Part shown: in pieces, positions 45,318 to 58,304 of the stretch | Layout: each line of letters begins with the position of its first letter | Numbering within the stretch: position 1 is the first letter of the stretch | From: Ianthella basta | Lineage: Eukaryota > Porifera > Demospongiae > Verongiida > Ianthellidae | Direction of reading: 5' to 3' | Assembly (NCBI GenBank): GCA_964019415.1 | Contig: OZ025874.1 | Span: 8,990,409 to 9,054,408 of the forward strand | Length of the DNA stretch: 64,000 nt | Position numbers and translations under genes: made by a program | Notes under the pieces: generated by a model | Database searches by the model: none | What the model saw: the letters and a program-made list of their open reading frames with translations, nothing else | What the model was told of the DNA's origin: nothing

Positions 45318-46479
45318 ATGGCTGGCCTCAAAGAAGCAGGGTGTGTTGCAGCATATATTGAAGCTAGTTTGACTTGTGAAGGTGTCCACTACCAATCAGT
45401 TGCATGCTAGAGTAGAGAGCTTTAGCTACTGTAGGCCTGTCTACTGATTGCTTGTGTACAGACTGACAAGATTCAAAAGTCTCCAACATCAGTGGGAAGG
45501 CTACTTGGCAGATATGGAACAGGAAAGAGAGGAGCTGGAGCGAGAGAGAGCAAATTTACAGGAGAAGGAGGATGAAATAAGAGAAAGGCTTCAAGAAGAA
45601 TATGACAAGAAGGAAAAAGAACTACAAGAAAGTCATGATGAACTAGAAGCTGAGAGGAGGGACTGGGAGGAGGAGAAGAAGAGAGTGAAGCAGACCAAGG
45701 TGTTTGAGAAGGTGATGACGCTGGATGTGGGTGGGACCAAGTATCGTACAACTCTCTCCACCCTCACCAAGTACCCTGACTCCATGCTGGGAGTAATGTT
45801 CAGTGGGAGACACGACCTTCCACAGCAGGAAGATGGGTCCTACTTCATTGACAGAGATGGAGAGCTGTTCAAGTACATCTTGATGTACCTCCGTGACAGA
45901 GAGGCCTTTTTCGATTACCTTCATGACAGTAGCCTTAACAATCCCCACGGCCAGCCCTCACCGTTGGAGAGCTCTCTGCTCAAGCTAGTAGCTTACGAAG
46001 CACAATACTTTCAAGTGAGGGAGCTGGAGACTAAAGTACGGATAATACTGAATCCCAACAGAGGTCAATACCAAAACAGTGCATTTTCCTTCTCAGCATA
46101 TATGAAGCATTATGGCCCCACAAACCCTCAGTGCTACAACCTAGACTATGGGCAGGATAAGCTTGAATGCAGCCACTACACCCAACAGAGTGGCCCCTAT
46201 GTACATCATATCATCAAAATAAATTTCAATGGGTACAATGGAACAGAGTTTAAGGAAAAGGTCCCTTTTGACAGCTGCGACCTCTCAGGCATCACGTTTC
46301 GCAACTGCTGCTTCCAGAAAGGAGTCAGTTTTGAGGGTTGCATCCTGCGTGGTACCAAATTTGAGCGTGTGGGAGGTCTCGTTAGTCACAAGGTCCACTT
46401 TGCTCCATGGCAAGTGGCTCAAGCCGACTTTGAACCAGAACTACTGCAGGCACTCAAGGACAACGGGTGCATCTACTGA
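45318..46479 (+). CDS. Coiled-coil/BTB/pentapeptide-like protein, array gene 2
   Basis: Exons 45318-45340 (MAGLKEA plus two bases, donor GTGTGT) and 45462-46479; 346 aa. The N-terminal coiled coil (EREELERERANLQEKEDEIRER in part) is nearly identical to that of gene 8. The BTB begins MTLDVGGTKYRTT. The post-BTB anchor and ILNPNRGQYQN are shared with gene 1, but the rest of the centre differs (YNLDYGQDKLEC). The C-terminal block reads FRNCCFQKGVSFEGC. A MITE lies just upstream of exon 1, so its promoter spacing differs from gene 8. Confidence 0.85.
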
Positions 46480-46691
46480 ACAGCACTATTGCATAAAACA
46501 CTTTAGTGAATAGCTAAACACGTACATTGTATACAAGATGGAAGTGAGCATAGTGCAACTGTTATTACATATTATGTATAACTATTGCAACTTACACTGT
46601 ACTCATTATGCTAATAATTATTAAACTTTGACCTGTTTACCATGAATCAAATTATAGTACTGTAGGAGTGCATGTTCAGTGTCATCATGCA

Positions 46692-47232
<541 letters not shown>

Positions 47233-48073
47233 ATTAGTTTCATACCCTGACCTTATCTGTTAGTTGTAACAAAAAACAAAAATAAGGCAGGGGTACTAAA
47301 CTATAGACACACACTACTGTTGGTAGCTAGTAAGCAACACGGTCCATATGGCATATGTATATATGTGCATATTTAGACCATGTTCATCAGCAGTTACACT
47401 ACATGTCACCAGATACAGCACCAGGGCAAGCTGCATAGCTATATACAGAGCTGCAGCCAACAGATAGGAAGAGGCTGCTGTGCTCAACCAGCTGCAACTT
47501 GCACAAGGGCACACACTTAACCTGATCACATTGTGTACTTGCCATTTGTGAACATAATGTGCTACATTAGCCAGCTCCAGCTGGCATGAGCCTGTGTTAG
47601 TCCTTAGCAAACTTACACTAAGGACAGCTACTCTGGTACCAGCTAGAACAGTTTAATGTATCCAGACCCTTTCCTTACATGGTGCAATCACAACACACAT
47701 GGTAATGCAAGATGGAGGAGGAGGGGCTATCACAACTGACTACAGAACAACTGGCCTGAACAGTAATGCTGTGTGTTAACTATGTATGTGCTGGAAGCTG
47801 GTAGTGGGCTGGGCCAAACAGTGTCACTTCACGACCCTCTGATCACAGCTATGAGTCAGCACAGGTACACACATGTGCATATGTACAGTAGGGGGAACAC
47901 ACCCTTGGCAACAATGGTATTCATCACTTTACAGGTAGTCATAAAGCGAATGCTATGCATTCCTGTTTACTTAATGACAGAGTAGTAAATAAGATCTATT
48001 AGACGCCCACCCTGAGAACTCCCGTAACTTTTCTCTGACATTTTCCTCTTTGGAGTGACACAAGTGAACAGTA

Positions 48074-49376
48074 ATGGACCACAATGGAGTGGGGTAGGTT
48101 GATGTATGTTAACATACACCTACATAATAAATCATAACTCAGGTCCTGCCTGAAGATCTGCATAACATGCAGCTGTAGCAGTCTAGCTAGTTCAATAGGA
48201 ATAAGAAAAGGATGTGCTTTGATAAATTAAGCTCTATTCGCTTGATCATTGCTTGCTTGCCTGCTCATATACAGATTGCAGAAGCTTCAAAGCCTCACCC
48301 AGCTGTGGGAGGATTATGTGGCACACACACAAGAGGAAAGGCTTAAACTGGAGCAAGAAAAAGAGAATTTACAGAGGAAAGAAGAGGCAATGAGGGAAAC
48401 CCTACAGGCAGAATTTGACAAGAAGGAAAAAGACCTACAAGAGAGACGTGAAGATCTGGCAGCTGAGAGGAGGGACTGGGAGGAGGAGAAGGAGAGAGTG
48501 AAGCAGACCAAGGTGTTTGAGAAGGTGGTGACGCTGGATGTGGGTGGGACCAAGTATCGTACAACTCTCTCCACCCTCACCAAGTACCCTGACTCCATGC
48601 TGGGAGTAATGTTCAGTGGAAGACACGACCTTCCACAACAGGAAGATGGGTCCTACTTTATTGACAGAGATGGAGAGGTCTTCAAGTACATCTTGATGTA
48701 CCTTCGTGACAGAGATCTTTGCTTTGATTGCCTGCGCGATGAAAAAAAGCGCTATCAAATAGATTTAGATTCTTTATGTCTTCCAGAAGGTGCACACTTC
48801 GTATACCCTCTAAGTCTTCCATCACCAAGCCATCTGCTAAAACAAATAGCTTATGAAGCACAATACTTTCAACTCACAGAGCTGGAGACTAAAGTACAGA
48901 TAATACTGGATGCAATTATACGCCAATTTGAAAGCCATGGATATGAAGGAGACAACGATTCTTCAAGTTATAGACAAATTGCTGAAATACGTGGTCTCAA
49001 GTATTATTCAACCACTAAATGCCATGACCTAGAATATGGCCAAGGCAAGCTTCAGTGCCACAGATACAGCAATGCCTTCCATTGTTATGAACGTCATATA
49101 GTTGAAGAGAATAGTACAGTTTCCAACGGACTACAAGGAACAGAATTTACAGGGAAAGTCACTTTTAACAGCTGCGATCTCTCTGGTGTTACCTTTTGTA
49201 ATTGCTACTTCCAGCAAGGAGTCAGTTTTGAGGGTTGCATCCTGCATGGTACCAAATTTGAGTGTGTGGGAGGTCTCATTAGTCACAAGGTCCACTTTGC
49301 TCCATGGCAAGTGGCTCAAGCCGACTTTGAACCAGAACTACTGCAGGCACTCAGGGACAACGGGTGCATCTACTGA
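48074..49376 (+). CDS. Coiled-coil/BTB/pentapeptide-like protein, array gene 3
   Basis: Exons 48074-48093 (MDHNGV plus two bases, donor GTAGGT) and 48275-49376; 373 aa. Coiled coil, then VTLDVGGTKYRTT BTB. After the BTB it has the longest insert of the A-type copies (DEKKRYQIDLDSLCLPEG...), then the anchor YEAQYFQLTELETKV, then a centre rich in Ser, Tyr and His with LEYGQGKLQC in place of LDYG. The tail is conserved with ISHKVHF for VSHKVHF and ALRDNGCIY at the end. Confidence 0.85.
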
Positions 49377-50095
49377 ATAGCATTAAAACACATGATACAT
49401 GTTAGATACCCACAGCTGCATCTAGCCTGTGTATGCATAATACACGTAGGATGTGTACGTGTATGTAGTATGACATAACTATATTCATTGTTTTAAACAT
49501 ATTCATTGAATATTCACCTATAAATGGGAGTGGTCTGTGAGTGCTCCATTAATTAAGGGGATATCCTCTGCTAGACTGTAAGGTACTATCCCAGCACAGC
49601 ATGAGTCAGTGAGTTGAGCAGCTGTACCAGTTGGTAGGAAGGAGTGGGCAGGAATGCAGAGAGATGTATGCTATCACAGCAGGGCTTAGTGAGGCTATGA
49701 ATAATTATATAGGAAGAAAAGATGAATGTCAAATCTCATCATTGATCGTATGACTGCACTGTGGTCACTTGTTCTAGCAGGATGTTACTCTTGCCTAGCC
49801 AGTTTCCCAGACTTAATATTTGCTAATGCTACGAGCAGAAACACGTCTGGCTGAGCAAGTACTGGCATGCGGCCAACATTGGCTGCTGTTGCTGTGTATT
49901 ATTCAGAATCTGTGATGTAGAGCAGTGCGTTAACTAAGCCAGTCAACATGCGTACTTCTTATTTCATGAGGCACAAGGGTAGAAAGCATGTCTGCCGGTA
50001 TCACACTGTGAACAGAGACAGTACAACATTGTGGGGCAGGTTTACGAGGCGGCAAAACATTAAGTTGCATACATACCTGTTGTTGGTTTACATAG

Positions 50096-51203
50096 ATCAA
50101 GGTCCGGTTCAGGTGGTGTTCCAGACTTTCTGGAAATGAAAAAAGCACTGGATGCTTATGAGGAAAGGATGAAGGGTGAGCAAGCGAGATTGGAGCAGAA
50201 AGAGGCTGAGTTGAAGAGTAAAGAGAAGCACATCAAGGCAAAAATGAAAGAAAATGAAAAAGAGAGCAGGGAAAGAATAGCAGCAGAGGAGAAGGAGGCA
50301 AGGAAGAAGCTCAAAGAAGATGAAAATGTGTTGGAGGCTGAGAGGAGGGACTGGGAGGAGGAGAAGGAGAGAGTGAAGCAGACCAAGGTGTTTGAGAAGG
50401 TGGTGACGCTGGATGTGGGTGGGACCAAGTATCGTACAACTCTCTCCACCCTCACCAAGTACCCTGACTCCATGCTGGGAGCAATGTTCAGTGGAAGACA
50501 CAACCTTCCACAGCAGGAAGATGGGTCCTACTTCATCGACAGAGATGGGGAGGTCTTCAAGTACATCTTGATGTACCTTCGTGACAGAGATCACTGCTCT
50601 AATACCATCTACAATGAAGACCTCCACAAACCACTGCGCCAATCATCGCCACCTTCTGTACTTGAAAGACAGGTGCTGGTGAACATAGCTTCCGAAGCAA
50701 GGTACTTTCTATTGGGAGAGCTTGAGGTTTCAGCACTGATACTACAGAATGTTGGTGGTGATCTGCATGGTGTCAGCATGAACTGGTATCAGTATCAACC
50801 TGGAGACAGGAGGGTCAATGTTGGTGGTAGTGATTCCTTAGATTATGGTCAGCAAGTACTACAATGTTCTCACTACACTGATCGTGAACTACTCTACACC
50901 CACCGGTGTGTTAGCATGAGGTGTAAATACAGTACAGCACATAAATTCAGTGAACAACTGCAAGGAACAGACTTTAGGAAGAAAGTCACTTTTGACAGCT
51001 GTGATCTCTCTGGTGTCACCTTTCGCAACTGCTACTTCCAGCAAGGAGTCAGTTTTGAGGGTTGCATCCTGCATGGTACCAAATTTGAGCGTGTGGGAGG
51101 TCTCGTTAGTCACAAGGTCCACTTTGCTCCATGGCAAGTGGCTCAAGCCGACTTTGAACCACAACTACTGCAGGCACTCAAGGACAGTGGGTGCATCTAC
51201 TGA
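50096..51203 (+). CDS. Coiled-coil/BTB/pentapeptide-like protein, array gene 4 (B type), first exon not found
   Basis: The main exon most likely begins at 50096 after CATAG, in the same phase as in other copies. The first in-frame Met in it is 50136. The N-terminus is of the second type: PDFLEMKKALDAYEERMKGEQ, a coiled coil different from genes 1-3. BTB: VTLDVGGTKYRTT ... AMFSGRHNLP. The post-BTB anchor is changed to SEARYFLLGELE. The centre contains DSLDYGQQVLQC and YTHRCVSMRC. Standard pentapeptide-like tail, ending ALKDSGCIY. At least one short 5' exon is probably missing from this call. Confidence 0.78.
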
Positions 51204-51826
51204 ACAGCACTAAAACACATGATACAGTCACATTAGTACATGTAACAGTAGCATGTGTATGATGTTAATTTAACAGTACCATAACTTGAGATAAGTTGCA
51301 TGCAACAGTAGCTGTCTATTCAATAACTATATTCATTTCCTTGATAATATTCATTGACAAGCAGTTGCTACAGTGTACCACAATTAGGGAGTGGCCACTG
51401 AATATTCCCTTAATAAAGGGGATATCCCCTGCTAGACACTTCAACACAGCACAGCATGAGTCAGTGAGTTGTCCAGCTGTACCAGTTGGTACGCAGCTAG
51501 GAAGGAGTGGATAGGAATGAGTTGTGCTGTATATACGTACTCTATTAAACGGGGCTGTGATGCTGTGAAGAAACGGAGATTCCTACAATTCACATTGATA
51601 GCTGTTTACTGCACTGTTGCATGTCAATGGCTACTTTTAGCTAGCACGAGCTAGCAAGCATGTTAGCCTTTCTTACAGTAGCTTCTTTGATGGGTAGAGA
51701 ACTCTGAAGGCAATGTGTCTGCTCTCCACAGTCATGGCTTGAAACTATGTAAGTAGACAGAGAATGGCATAGCTAGTTGGCTGAACTACACTTACATGTA
51801 GCTACTGGAGATCACAAATAACAACA

Positions 51827-51925
51827 GTACACAGTGTTTGGCATAGAGGCCTTCATCAGGTACAACCACACTCCTGAAGAAGGCCACAAGGACTAAACAC
51901 TAGGTTGTGTGCTATTGTTGTCAAC
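51827..51925. repeat. Imperfect inverted repeat with hammerhead-like cores
   Basis: Arms of ~45 bp pair across a short loop. Each strand carries a CTGAAGAAGGCC or CTGATGAAGGCC core followed by a GGCC-type stem and AAAC instead of GAAAC. It looks like a decayed hammerhead-bearing element end. Confidence 0.45.
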
Positions 51926-52194
51926 AGACCACTGGTAAAACATAGTCTAGCCAACTAAGCCAGTCATTCTTGTTTATGCATTCCACAAGTGCCACACATG
52001 GAAATACTTGAAGATACAGCTGGTGATACGAGACTGTACAACTGGCATGTTGCTGTGTTGCTGTTATGTCACGATTTACATCACATTGGTACAGCTGCAT
52101 GTCTGTCAACAGTCAACACTGCACGCAATTACAGTGTGACGTTATGAGATGGGTGTGTGACACTTTGTTACATATTGACTACTTCTTGGCCTAG

Positions 52195-53290
52195 GTCAAC
52201 ATCAGACACTGCTTTGTCTGGGATTCCAGACTTTCTGGAAATGAAGAAATCACTGGACGTTTACGAGGAAAGGATGAAAAAGGAGCGAGTGAGATTGGAG
52301 CAGAAAGAGGCTGAGTTGAAGAGTAAAGAGAAACATATCGATGCTAGAGTACAGGAGAAGGAAGCAGAGAGCAGGAAGAAAATGGCAGCAGAGGAGAAGA
52401 GGGCAAAGAAGAAACTGAAAGAACATGAAGACATGTTAGAGGCTGAGAGGAGGGACTGGGAGGAGGAGAAGGAGAGAGTTAAGCAGACCAAGGCGTTTGA
52501 GAAGGTCATCACTCTGAATGTGGGAGGCACACGGTACACCACAACTCTCTCCACCCTCACCAAGTACCCTGACTCCATGCTGGGAGCAATGTTCAGTGGA
52601 AGACATGACCTTCCTCAGCAGGAAGATGGGTCCTACTTCATTGACAGAGATGGAGAGGTCTTCAAGTACATCTTGATGTACCTTCGTGACAGAGATCATT
52701 GCTTCAACATTCTCTATGACAAAGATCTTCATCTTAACCGATCATCTTTGCCGTCACCATTAGAAAAGCCACTGCTGAAGCAAATAGCCTATGAAGCACA
52801 GTACTTTCAAGTCAGAGAGTTGGAGACTAAAGTATTAATAATACTAAATATCAGTAGATACGAAGCAACTTCAATTTCTGGTTGGCAGTCATATAAAAGG
52901 TATGATCATATGGGCAAACGTAGCCTTTACACAAGCTATGATCTCGACTATGGCATGAGCCAACTTCAGTGCTACCAGTACACACGATACAGCCTCACCT
53001 ATACACACATGGTTGTTGAACACATATTTGATTGGACTTGTCAAGATGCAGGAGTGGAGTTCAACGAGCAAGTTAGCTTTGACAGCTGTGACCTCTCTGG
53101 TGTCACCTTCCGCAACTGCTACTTTCAGAAAGGAATCAGTTTTGAGGGTTGCATTCTGAGTGGTACCAAATTTGAGCGTGTGGGAGGTCTCGTTAGTCAC
53201 AAGGTCCACTTTGCTCCATGGCAAGTGGCTCAAGCCGACTTTGAACCAGAACTACTGCAGGCACTCAAGGACAACGGGTGCATCTACTGA
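52195..53290 (+). CDS. Coiled-coil/BTB/pentapeptide-like protein, array gene 5 (B type), first exon not found
   Basis: The main exon likely starts at 52195 after GGCCTAG. The frame is open to 53290; first in-frame Met is in the FLEMKKSLDVYEERM segment. It has the B-type coiled coil but a BTB that opens ITLNVGGTRYTTT as in gene 1, unlike its neighbours. Anchor YEAQYFQVRELETKV. The centre includes YDLDYGMSQLQCYQYT and an unusual FDWTCQDAGVEF stretch. The pentapeptide-like tail reads KGISFEGCILSGTKFE. The combination of A-type and B-type blocks suggests past exchange. Confidence 0.8.
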
Positions 53291-54153
53291 ACAGCACTAA
53301 CACACAAGATACAGTCACATTAGTACATGTAACAGTAGCATGTGTATGATGTAAATCAGCAGTACCAACACATGAGACACATATATGTACATACATACAT
53401 ACAGTACTGAATAATCATATTCATTTCCTTAATAATATTCATTGAAGAGCAGTTGATACAGTTTATCTAAGCCACCACAATGTGGGAGTGGTCACTGAAT
53501 GAAGAGGTTATCCTCAGCAACACACTTCAGCACATTTCAGCATGAGTCAGTGAGTTACCAGCTGTAGCTACCAGTTGTAAGGGGAAAGAGGGGTCAGGGT
53601 TCTATGTAAGATGTGGAATTTGTGTGGGGGGGGGGGGGGGGGGAGTGCTGTGGTGCCCTAGGGGACACTTTTTAAGGGGTCTGATACATGAGGTATGCCT
53701 CTCCTAGGAAATTTAGATTTACTGCCTTTTACTACTTCAATTGCATGGTAGCAATTCAGGGAAAATAGGAGTGTTTGGGGGAAGCTCCCCCCCCCCAGTG
53801 AAATGAATCCTAAGGTGCTGTCTACTCCTTACAATCGGCTGTGGTCAATAATTACTCTAGCAGCAGTGCCTCCTGCCTAGCCAGTTCCAAAGGTTTTTAT
53901 GTCCTGCAAATGTTGAACACCGAAACACACCTTGTTGAACAAACCTACAACACTGGCTTGTGCGGAGGCTGGTGCTGCTGTGTGTTGTTCAGACTCAGTA
54001 CTATCTATCACACCACACTACTGACAGGTTGAGTACAGTTACATGTATCAACTGTACACAGAGATGGTGTAACATTGTAAGACAGGTCTAGTGGAAGTTA
54101 CAGTACAAACAAGTCCTGTAATCTGCATACTCGTTGTCTCTTGGTTCATGCAG

Positions 54154-55291
54154 GTCAGGGTCAGACCCATTTTCCAGTGGCCTACCCGACATTCTGGAAG
54201 TAAAAAAGGTTTTGAGCACATATGAAGAGAGGTTGACTGAGGAACAAACAAGATTGGAGCAGAAAGAGGCTGACCTGAAGAATAAAGAGAAACATATTGA
54301 TGCTGAAGTGCATAAGAAGGAAGAAGAGAGTAGAAGAAGAGTGGCAGCAGAGGAGAGAGAGGTGAGGAAGAAGCTGAAGGCAGATGAGGACTGGTTGGAG
54401 GGTGAGAAGAAGGACTGGGAGGAGGAGAAGGAGAGAGTGAAGCAGACCAAGGTGTTTGAGAAGGTGGTGACGTTGGATGTGGGTGGGACCAAGTATCGTA
54501 CAACTCTCTCCACCCTCACCAGGTACCCTGACTCCATGCTGGGAGCAATGTTCAGTGGAAGACACAACCTTCCACAGCAGGAAGATGGGTCCTACTTCAT
54601 TGACAGAGATGGAGAGGTCTTCAAGTACATCTTGATGTACCTTCGTGATAGAGATCACTGCTTTGATGTTTTTGGTGATGAAGATCTTCACAATCCAAAT
54701 GCCCGTTCATCTCCACCATCAATACTGGAAAGTCAAATGCTTAGAAACATCGCTTTTGAAGCTAAGTATTTTCTAATCAAAGAGCTTGAGACTTCAGCGC
54801 TGATTGCACTGAATGCAGGTAGAGGCGGAGCACATGGAGTTAGCAGCGTACACAGGAGGCTGTACGTGGAACAGAATGTCTTTTCTCGCCGTCATACCAC
54901 AACTCCTGACCCCAAATGCTATGGCCTGGATTACGGTCAGAATGTGCTCCAATGCTCTGACTACACTGACAGTGAACTAAGCCATACCCACCAGTGTGTC
55001 AGCATGAGGTGTAAGCACAGCGAAGCAAGTAGACTCAATATGCTACTGCAAGGAACAGACTTTAAGAAGAAAGTCACTTTTGAGAGCTGTGACCTCTCTG
55101 GTGTCACCTTCCGCAACTGCTACTTCCAGAAAGGAGTCAGTTTTGAGGGTTGCATCCTGCATGGTACCAAATTTGAGCGTGTGGGAGGTCTCGTTAGTCA
55201 CAAGATCCACTTTGATCCATGGCAAGTGGCTCAAGCCGACTTTGAACCAGAACTACTGCAGGCACTCAAGGACAACGGGTGCATCTACTGA
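54154..55291 (+). CDS. Coiled-coil/BTB/pentapeptide-like protein, array gene 6 (B type), first exon not found
   Basis: The main exon likely begins at 54154 after TTCATGCAG. About 379 codons. Coiled coil PDILEVKKVLSTYEERLTEEQ, BTB with AMFSGRHNLP, anchor FEAKYFLIKELET, and a long centre (NAGRGGAHGVSSVHRRL, YGLDYGQNVLQC, THQCVSMRC). The protein from EDGSYF to the end is identical to gene 9 except HFDPWQ for HFAPWQ, while the N-terminal ~120 residues differ at many sites. Confidence 0.8.
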
Positions 55292-56019
55292 ACAGCACTA
55301 AAACACATGATACATGTTAGATATAGCTGCATCTACTGTATATAAAATACATCATACACTACATGTACACTAAGTACGTAGGTACCTGTAAAATGTCTGG
55401 TGTATGATATAACTCTATTCATTGTACCAGTAATGATATTCATTAATCACTGCGTGTTGTCACTGCATATCCCCATAATTACAGGGTCATCCCCTTGTTA
55501 GATACTTTAACACGTCTCTCCGCGTGAGTCAGTGAGTTACACAGCTTTACTAGTTGATAGAAAAGAGTGGATAGCTAGCAATTGGAGGTGATGTACAATA
55601 CGTACACTCTCACAGTGGACTTAGTTAGTGATGTATAGTAGAAAGTATGAATTAGGAAGAATGATGATTCTCATATCTTTTCCTCCAACACATTTTCAAC
55701 AATCTTAGCTACAGTACATCTGGCAAAATATCAGTCTGTTTTTATGACCTTCCTCTACAAATCCTGCCACATGTACTGTAAGGTATCAATTGATGAAAAT
55801 GTGTTAGAAATTGTTTCAAACTGATTCAGTTGTGTTTCTCTGTAATGTGGAGTGACGCTTCCCAACCCTCCTTGTTTCTAAACATTTACTGCTGACTACT
55901 CTATGTTGAAGACACTGCACCTTCCCTACTGTACATCTGTCTTGTTTTCAGGGAAACACATTGCGTATAACAATGTTTTCCTCTTTGCACTTAAATAGTT
56001 GGAAGCATAGTACAATACA

Positions 56020-57223
56020 ATGGCTCTCAGTGGAGCAGGGTAAGTTGGTACATGCGACTATGTAGCGCCTTAGCTCATGCTCACAACAATCCACAAGCCA
56101 CGCAATGACACCACCTTCAAAAGCGCATTGGCAATTTAGCCAATTAACTTGATCATTCCTTGTCCACTTGCTTGCACACAGATCACAGAAGTTGAAAAGC
56201 CTCCAACAGCATCTGGAAGCTTATGCAGCAGAGACAGAACAGGAAAGACTTAAACTGGAGCAAGAGAAAGCAGGTCTAAAAAGGAAAGAAGACACAATCA
56301 GGGAAACTCTCCAGGCAGAATATGACAAGAAGGTTAAAGAACTACAAGGAACAGTTGAAAAGAAACAAGCAGAGCTGCAAGAAAGTCGTGATGAACTAGC
56401 AGCTGAGAGGAGGGACTGGGAGGAGGAGAAGGAGAGGGTGAAGCAGACCAAGGTGTTTGAGAAGGTGGTGACACTAGATGTGGGTGGGACCAAGTATCGT
56501 ACAACTCTCTCCACCCTCACCAAGTACCCTGACTCCATGCTGGGAGTAATGTTCAGTGGAAGACACAACCTTCCACAGCAGGAAGATGGGTCATACTTCA
56601 TTGACAGAGATGGAGAGGTCTTCAAGTACATCTTGATGTGCCTTCGTGATGAAGAAAGTTTCTTTGCAGTTCTACCAATGATAGAGAAAAAGCTGCTTAC
56701 ACTTTTAGCATTTGATGCACAGTATTTCCAACTAGCTGAATTGGAGACAAAGGCGCGCCTACAATTGAAAAGTCACCCAAAGTGGAAATTGTATAGAGAG
56801 GACTATTATGACGATGGGGATGATGCACTGCTGGCTAAAGAAGAAGCTGAGATTGTTACAATCAGCCATCCAAAAGGTCACAAACTTGATTATGGTCGCA
56901 CTCAGATAAGGATTTTTGAGTCCTACCAGCGTGAAATGAACATCACCTTTCATGAAGTCCCTAGCACTGCTTTTCATGTGGGAGGACTGCAATTCTTAAG
57001 ACACGTCTGCTTCAAAGGCTGTGATTTCTCCGGTGTCACCTTTCGCGATTGCTACTTCCAGCAAGGAGTCAGTTTTGAGGGTTGCATCCTGCGTGGTACC
57101 AAATTTGAGCATGTGGGAGGTCTCGTTAGTCACAAGGTCCACTTTGCTCCATGGCAAGTGGCTCAAGCTGACTTTGAACCAGAACTACTGCAGGCACTCA
57201 AGGACAACGGGTGCATCTACTGA
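56020..57223 (+). CDS. Coiled-coil/BTB/pentapeptide-like protein, array gene 7
   Basis: Exons 56020-56039 (MALSGA plus two bases, donor GTAAGT) and 56182-57223; 353 aa. The intron lies in the same phase as in genes 1-3. Coiled coil with KELQGTVEKKQAELQ, BTB, then a short post-BTB loop DEESFFAVLPMIEKK. Anchor FDAQYFQLAELETKA. The centre has a highly charged stretch (YREDYYDDGDD, LLAKEEAE) and KLDYGRTQIRI. Tail with GCDFSGVTFRDCYFQ. Paired with gene 10 as the second half of a duplicated two-gene block. Confidence 0.85.
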
Positions 57224-58304
57224 ACAATACTGTACACTACACTACAGTAGTAGCACATGATACAGTTACATGAATAAGATTATTCAGCGTACAGTCTACC
57301 TAGAGTGCAAAGTGAATAGTAACTATATTCATTACTTTTATCATATTCATTAGAACACCATGTAGTACAATATACACAGTTGCTACAACAGTTGGTGCAA
57401 GACTAGGTGGAGCAGATGCGTGATAATTCCTTAAGGTCTTAGTCCTCTCCAGGGTACCAAGGACAGGACAAGATGACTCAGTAAGTTCTACATCAAGGAA
57501 CTACCTATACGTAGGTAGTGTATAGTATAGGTTACCAAGTTAGGTGACCTCCAAACATACATATGTACTGCTGGTTGTGAGTAAGGTCTCTTTACCGAGT
57601 AGTTCAGTGGAGATTGTGCCATCTCTGGTCATTCTAGTCCCATAAAGAACTGTAGACTGCTTTTCCTTGTTTCAAAGCACATCATTCATGTACTGGGATA
57701 ATTTGGCGTTGACTACCATTTTGTTCCCACCTTGTCTACTGCTACCATCCTTGACGGAAGGGAGGCTAACCAAAAGATTGCATAATAACTCAATTTCGCC
57801 ATAAGTAGTGCAAGTCTCTTTCATTTAGAGAGACATTGCCATATGTAAACACAGTTTGCTACATATAGCTTGCCTGAGTTCAGATCACACCCTTCAACAT
57901 ACTGTACGTACCATTGGCAAGTCAGTTGGGAGTGTGCTAGGGTGCTATGCATGAGCATGGACATGGTAATGACTCTCTCTTCTATCCTAGTGTCACCTAT
58001 GACCCTTGACAACCTCACACATGCAACCAAGCAACTAGTCTTGGGTGGCCGACCCTTCCTCTATTGCACAACAGTGAGGAGGAAAGGGCCTCCTGCCTCC
58101 TGTGCAACATAAAATGGAAGCAGGAGATAGGAATGGGGTCTGGGCTACGCGAGACTACAAACCAACAGGTGCAGGGACAACACACAATGTATATATGTCA
58201 ATTCTTAGTAACGATATTCATTACGCACAGTAGCCTTAATTGGATTGTCAGCCATTACTGTTTACTTAAGGCAGACCTACATCTATTAGATGCCCACCTG
58301 CCCA

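Larger units (their letters stand above)
53291..57800. repeat. Segmental duplication, left copy (genes 6 and 7)
   Basis: Collinear with 59467 to the window end at an offset of ~6.2 kb. Covers spacer, gene 6, spacer, gene 7 and its 3' flank. The spacer 55292-55720 and its partner 61501-61930 differ at only a handful of positions. Confidence 0.9.

Noticed and set aside
56168-56181. Array gene starts reading MLAHRSQ or MLVYRLT at non-ATG codons
   Set aside because: These codons are intronic TTG before the AG acceptor; the real start is the upstream micro exon, whose phase fits exactly.
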